Below, in pieces: positions 14,258 through 16,365 of a stretch of DNA of 16,365 nt. The stretch's first letter is position 1. Every line of letters begins with the position of its first letter. Made by a program: the position numbers and the translations under genes. The notes beneath the pieces are model-generated. The model did no database searches. It saw only the letters and a list, made by a program, of their open reading frames with translations, and had not been told where the DNA came from. The stretch is from contig JAPXTJ010000074.1 in NCBI GenBank assembly GCA_033812595.1, positions 1-16,365 on the forward strand. The letters are read 5' to 3'. The DNA comes from JADLGF01 sp020849415. GTDB lineage: Bacteria; Chloroflexota; Chloroflexia; Thermomicrobiales; UBA6265.

Positions 14258-14722
14258 CTACTCCTCGGTCGCTTCCTCGACCTCAGGAGCGGCTTCCACG
14301 ACCGGCTTGGCCGGCCGCACCTTGGCGCTCGAGATCGGAGCGCCGCTGCGAATATGCTTGGTGCCATCCGGGCGGCGGCGTTCCTTGATACGGGCCGCGC
14401 GGCCGGTGAGGCCACGGAGGTAGTACAGCTTGGCGCGGCGCACCTTGCCGAAGCGCGTGACTTCGATCTTCTCGATGCGCGGTGAGTGAATCAGGAAGGT
14501 GCGCTCGACACCAATCGAGTGTGAGGCGATCCGGCGAACGGTGAAGTTCTCGTTGATGCCACCGCTGCGGCGGCGAATCACGACACCCTCGAAGACCTGG
14601 ATACGCTCGCGCGTACCTTCGACGACCTTCGCGTGCACCCGAACGGTGTCGCCGGGGCCGAACGTCGGGATATCGGTTTTGAACTGCTCCGATTCGATCG
14701 ATCGGATCAACTGAACGACCAT
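14258..14722 (-). CDS. rplS: 50S ribosomal protein L19, with acidic C-terminal extension
   Basis: L19 lies at the 30S-50S interface of the ribosome. The body is easily recognised: PTFGPGDTVRVHAKVVEG (19-36), RIQVFEGVVIRRRSGG (40-55), FTVRRIASHSIGVERTFLIH (60-79), and GKVRRAKLYYLRGLTGRAARIKE (seen at 92-114). ATG at 14722 is chosen; GTG at 14731 would abut the aagggaag Shine-Dalgarno. The protein has 154 residues against about 115 in most bacteria. The extra 40 residues, first basic and then Glu/Ala/Pro-rich and ending EEATEE, are an added tail. Its own promoter, leader and terminator flank it. Confidence 0.96.
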   Translation of the reverse strand: MVVQLIRSIESEQFKTDIPTFGPGDTVRVHAKVVEGTRERIQVFEGVVIRRRSGGINENFTVRRIASHSIGVERTFLIHSPRIEKIEVTRFGKVRRAKLYYLRGLTGRAARIKERRRPDGTKHIRSGAPISSAKVRPAKPVVEAAPEVEEATEE

Positions 14723-14765
14723 TGCCGGCACTTCCCTTTGTCAGACTGGCAGCGGGCGCCGGCAA
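14722..14765 (-). promoter_or_regulatory. Possible start-codon-sequestering stem in the rplS leader
   Basis: In the minus-strand transcript ttgccggc (14765-14758) can pair with gccggcaa (14729-14722). The second arm includes the A of the rplS AUG, and the aagggaag Shine-Dalgarno lies in the intervening 28-nt loop. A fold like this could limit L19 translation. It is inferred from complementarity only, and the arm gccggc is itself palindromic and may pair elsewhere. Confidence 0.35.
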
Positions 14766-14797
14766 AAACCGCGCACCGCGAACTTCAGAAGAGACAT
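14741..14797 (-). CDS. Possible leader peptide in the rplS 5' region, 18 aa
   Basis: A short frame begins with ATG at 14797 and ends with TGA at 14743-14741, 18 nt before the rplS start. It encodes MSLLKFAVRGFCRRPLPV. A GGGGTG, close to the Shine-Dalgarno consensus, lies 6 nt upstream. Its codons run through the small hairpin with the U tract and through one arm of the start-sequestering stem, so its translation could change those structures. Such short frames arise by chance in GC-rich DNA, so this is a candidate only. Confidence 0.25.
   Translation of the reverse strand: MSLLKFAVRGFCRRPLPV
14764..14780 (-). terminator. Weak attenuator-like hairpin in the rplS leader
   Basis: On the minus strand cgcg-gtg-cgcg (14780-14770) is followed by one G and then five T (14768-14764). 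The stem has only 4 GC pairs plus a possible G-U pair, so termination would be inefficient. Its place in a leader, before the ribosomal protein gene, makes attenuation conceivable. Confidence 0.25.
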
Positions 14798-14830
14798 GTT
14801 GAGCACCCCGTCGTCGACGAGCGCCGGGAA

Positions 14831-14836
14831 TTTATA
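14831..14836 (-). promoter_or_regulatory. Candidate -10 box of the rplS promoter
   Basis: TATAAA (14836-14831 on the minus strand) lies about 109 bp before the rplS start and would give a leader of roughly 100 nt. The -35 position at 17-bp spacing reads gtgtca, a poor match. No other good -10 is seen in the gap between rplS and the toxin-antitoxin genes. Confidence 0.4.
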
Positions 14837-14896
14837 CCATGCTTTCCGCAATCTGACACCTTGCAATCAGACGCGTTACGCATCCAACACGGAATG

Positions 14897-14947
14897 ACGA
14901 TGACACGAACGATCACACGCAACGATACAGGTTGACCCGCGCACGAT
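14897..14947. repeat. Short direct repeats upstream of the antitoxin gene, candidate operator
   Basis: acgat occurs four times, at 14897, 14909, 14922 and 14943. Two of these are in a longer repeat, acacg-aacgat (14903-14913) and acacg-c-aacgat (14915-14926). They lie 34-84 bp before the antitoxin ATG. Ribbon-helix-helix antitoxins bind short repeats in their own promoters, so these are plausible operator sites; no binding evidence exists here. Confidence 0.4.
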
Positions 14948-14980
14948 ATCATTGGATTCCAAGCGAATGCGAGGCCAACC

Positions 14981-15283
14981 ATGAGTAAGACGAGACAACT
15001 CAGCATCACCCTCCCGGAAGAGATCATCATCGCGGTGCATGAGCGAGTCGCGTCCGGCGATTATCCGGATGAAAGCGCCGTCATTCTTGAGAGTCTCCTG
15101 GCCACGCTCGATCCAAACGCACCCGACGACCCTGACCCGGAATTCGAAGAGTGGATTCGAAATGAGTCCATTGCCTCCTACCTTGAACTCCGGGCGAACC
15201 CCGCCAGCGCAATCAGTGCTGAAGAGGTGTGGGCCAAACTTGACCAAAAACACGCCGAGCGCATGGCCGCGTTGAACGGATGA
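14981..15283 (+). CDS. Type II antitoxin, ribbon-helix-helix ParD-like
   Basis: The protein (100 aa) should neutralise the toxin encoded next to it and repress the shared promoter. The N-terminus, RQLSITLPEEIIIAVHERVA (5-24) followed by SGDYPDESAVILESLL (25-40), has the ribbon-helix-helix pattern: a beta strand alternating polar and hydrophobic residues, then two helices. The acidic linker (PNAPDDPDPEFEE, 45-57) and a helical C-terminal part are the expected toxin-binding region. Its stop overlaps the toxin start in an ATGA, the usual coupled arrangement. The strongest relatives by pattern are ParD/CopG antitoxins; the exact family is not certain. Confidence 0.85.
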   Translation: MSKTRQLSITLPEEIIIAVHERVASGDYPDESAVILESLLATLDPNAPDDPDPEFEEWIRNESIASYLELRANPASAISAEEVWAKLDQKHAERMAALNG

Positions 15284-15591
15284 CCCACAAGGTTGTCTTC
15301 TCCGAGAGAGCTGAGCGTCAGCTGGCTGGAATTGACGGGTGGATCGCAGCCGCTTCGTCGCCAATAACGGCCAGGCGATTCGTCGGCACCATTCGTAGAT
15401 ACTGCAACCATCTGAGTCACTTCCCCGATTTGGGCAGGTCCCGTGAGGACCTGTACCCGGGGCTCCGCTCAATCAGCGTTGAACGCCGAACGACGATCGT
15501 CTACTCGGTGACAGATGAGGTCGTCGAAATCATCGGAGTATTCTATGGCGGCCGTGACGTAATGGAACGAATCCGTCACAACGAAGACTGA
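15280..15591 (+). CDS. Type II toxin, RelE/ParE superfamily
   Basis: The protein (103 aa) is a small toxin of the ParE/RelE fold. Visible features are the N-terminal VVFSERAERQLAGIDGWIA (5-23) helix-strand opening, HFPDLGRSREDLYPGLRSIS (47-66), and the strand-rich end RRTTIVYSVTDEVVEIIGVFY (69-89) leading to GGRD (90-93). The FP-x-GR-R-x-DL-x-PGLR and GGRD blocks are those of ParE-type toxins, which poison DNA gyrase, whereas RelE proteins cleave mRNA at the ribosome. ParE is preferred because of the ParD-like partner. The 4-nt overlap couples translation to the antitoxin. The end faces the convergent metF-like gene across 20 bp with no clear terminator. Confidence 0.86.
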   Translation: MTHKVVFSERAERQLAGIDGWIAAASSPITARRFVGTIRRYCNHLSHFPDLGRSREDLYPGLRSISVERRTTIVYSVTDEVVEIIGVFYGGRDVMERIRHNED

Positions 15592-15611
15592 ACGGCCAGC
15601 GAATAACCCCG

Positions 15612-16365
15612 CTACCGAACCTGTTTCTCAGCGTCGAGGATTTCCAGGACTTCGGCCGCGACCTCGTACCGGCCGAAGGACGGCATCAGGTAGACGCCCT
15701 GCGTGTGCGGGCGCAGATCGGCCAGCAACTCCTGCGCGATGCGGACCCCCTCTTTCCGGCCTTCCGGACCAGCCTTCCGCATCCGTTCTCGCGCGGCGTC
15801 CGACAGCGTGATGCCGGGCACCTCGTGGTGTAGGAACTCGGCGTGCTTACTGCTCTGGAGCGGCAGGATTCCGATCATCACCGGCACCGGAATCGGACCG
15901 CCGAAGACGTCGAGAAAATCGGTCCAGACCTTGAGATCATAGATCGGCTGGGTCATCACCCAGTGCGCGCCGGCGTCGAGCTTGGCGTGTAGACGCCGCG
16001 CTTCGTCCTCCAGATCGCGCTTGGTCGGATCGACCGCGCAGGCAATACTGAAACTCGCCTGCCGTCCGATCGAGGCTCCCGCCGAATCGACCCCGGAGTT
16101 GAGCTGACCCAGCACCCGGATCAAACCAATCGAATCGACATCGAACACGGCACTCGAACCGGGGTAGTTGCCGAGCGCGGGCGGATCGCCGGTCAGGGCC
16201 AGGATGTTCCGCACCCCGGCCGCGTGCGCTCCGAGTAATTCCGATTGAAGGCCCATCAGCGAGCGGTCTCGCGTGGTGAAGTGGACAATCGTTTCGATCC
16301 CGATCTCGTGTTGGATCAGGTAGCAGAGCGTCAGCGCGCTCATGCGCACGCGCGCCATCGGAGAA
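15612..16365 (-). CDS. Methylenetetrahydrofolate reductase domain, probably C-terminal half of a homocysteine S-methyltransferase/MTHFR fusion; 5' end off the window
   Basis: This domain reduces 5,10-methylenetetrahydrofolate to 5-methyltetrahydrofolate for methionine synthesis. The frame is open to the window edge. The visible chain starts SPMARVRMSALTLCYLIQHE, then TIVHFTTRDRSLMGLQSELL, ALTGDPP and FDVDSIGLIRVL. These are what I know from the MetF half of bifunctional YitJ-type enzymes, which have an N-terminal homocysteine S-methyltransferase domain. GAHWVMTQPIYD and PVMIGILPL follow in the TIM-barrel core. A stand-alone MetF would normally begin about 50-60 residues before this point, so at least that much is missing. 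Whether the fusion exists needs the upstream sequence. Confidence 0.88.
   Translation of the reverse strand, partial: SPMARVRMSALTLCYLIQHEIGIETIVHFTTRDRSLMGLQSELLGAHAAGVRNILALTGDPPALGNYPGSSAVFDVDSIGLIRVLGQLNSGVDSAGASIGRQASFSIACAVDPTKRDLEDEARRLHAKLDAGAHWVMTQPIYDLKVWTDFLDVFGGPIPVPVMIGILPLQSSKHAEFLHHEVPGITLSDAARERMRKAGPEGRKEGVRIAQELLADLRPHTQGVYLMPSFGRYEVAAEVLEILDAEKQVR

Noticed and set aside
14167..14415. N-terminal extension of RNase HII by 83 residues
   Set aside because: It would be translated across the rplS terminator and rplS itself, in a composition unlike the family; the ATG at 14166 fits the known N-terminus.

Overview
The window looks like chromosomal DNA from a GC-rich bacterium. It carries core housekeeping genes (succinate dehydrogenase, SRP RNA, molybdopterin synthesis, histidyl-tRNA synthetase, ribosomal protein L19, RNase HII, folate/methionine enzymes) with a few accessory genes between them. 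The mixture fits a Chloroflexota-type organism (for example Thermomicrobia): a large Alu-type SRP RNA, a dUTPase of the dCTP-deaminase superfamily with an archaeal look, a fused-type methylenetetrahydrofolate reductase, PIG-L and GNAT enzymes, and many GTG/TTG starts. That placement is an inference from gene style and no marker gene proves it. I saw no phage, IS element, CRISPR array or tRNA.

Layout. Bases 1-2493 (+) hold the 3' part of sdhA, then sdhB and a three-helix membrane protein. Bases 2494-2961 contain no protein gene: there is a perfect 20-bp-stem hairpin and, on the minus strand, a complete large SRP RNA with its own promoter. Bases 2962-3844 (-) encode an adrenodoxin-type [2Fe-2S] ferredoxin and an orphan acidic protein. 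Bases 3970-4224 (+) encode a small Cys/His protein, divergent from the orphan across a promoter with an operator-like dyad. A dUTPase (-) and an MFS exporter (+) diverge at about 4.78 kb. moaA (+) follows, closed by a clean hairpin. Two tandem D-2-hydroxyacid dehydrogenase paralogues (+) then meet, tail to tail, a minus-strand operon of a PIG-L deacetylase and two tandem GNAT acetyltransferases. A minus-strand housekeeping run follows in the transcription order rplS, rnhB, yraN, moaB, hisS. The end holds a ParD/ParE-type toxin-antitoxin pair (+) and the 3' part of a MetF-type reductase (-).

How the genes work together. sdhA and sdhB form the soluble arm of complex II. moaA and moaB both serve molybdenum cofactor synthesis but sit in unrelated transcription units. 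rnhB and yraN overlap by 4 nt and lie behind rplS, a common bacterial neighbourhood; a strong intrinsic terminator after rplS would set the level of read-through. The rplS leader is the most unusual regulatory region: it contains a possible 18-codon leader peptide, a small hairpin followed by five U, and a repeat that could pair with the L19 start codon. No clearly new multi-gene system is evident. The best candidates for follow-up are the rplS leader, the PIG-L/GNAT/GNAT operon and the orphan divergent pair at 3.4-4.2 kb.
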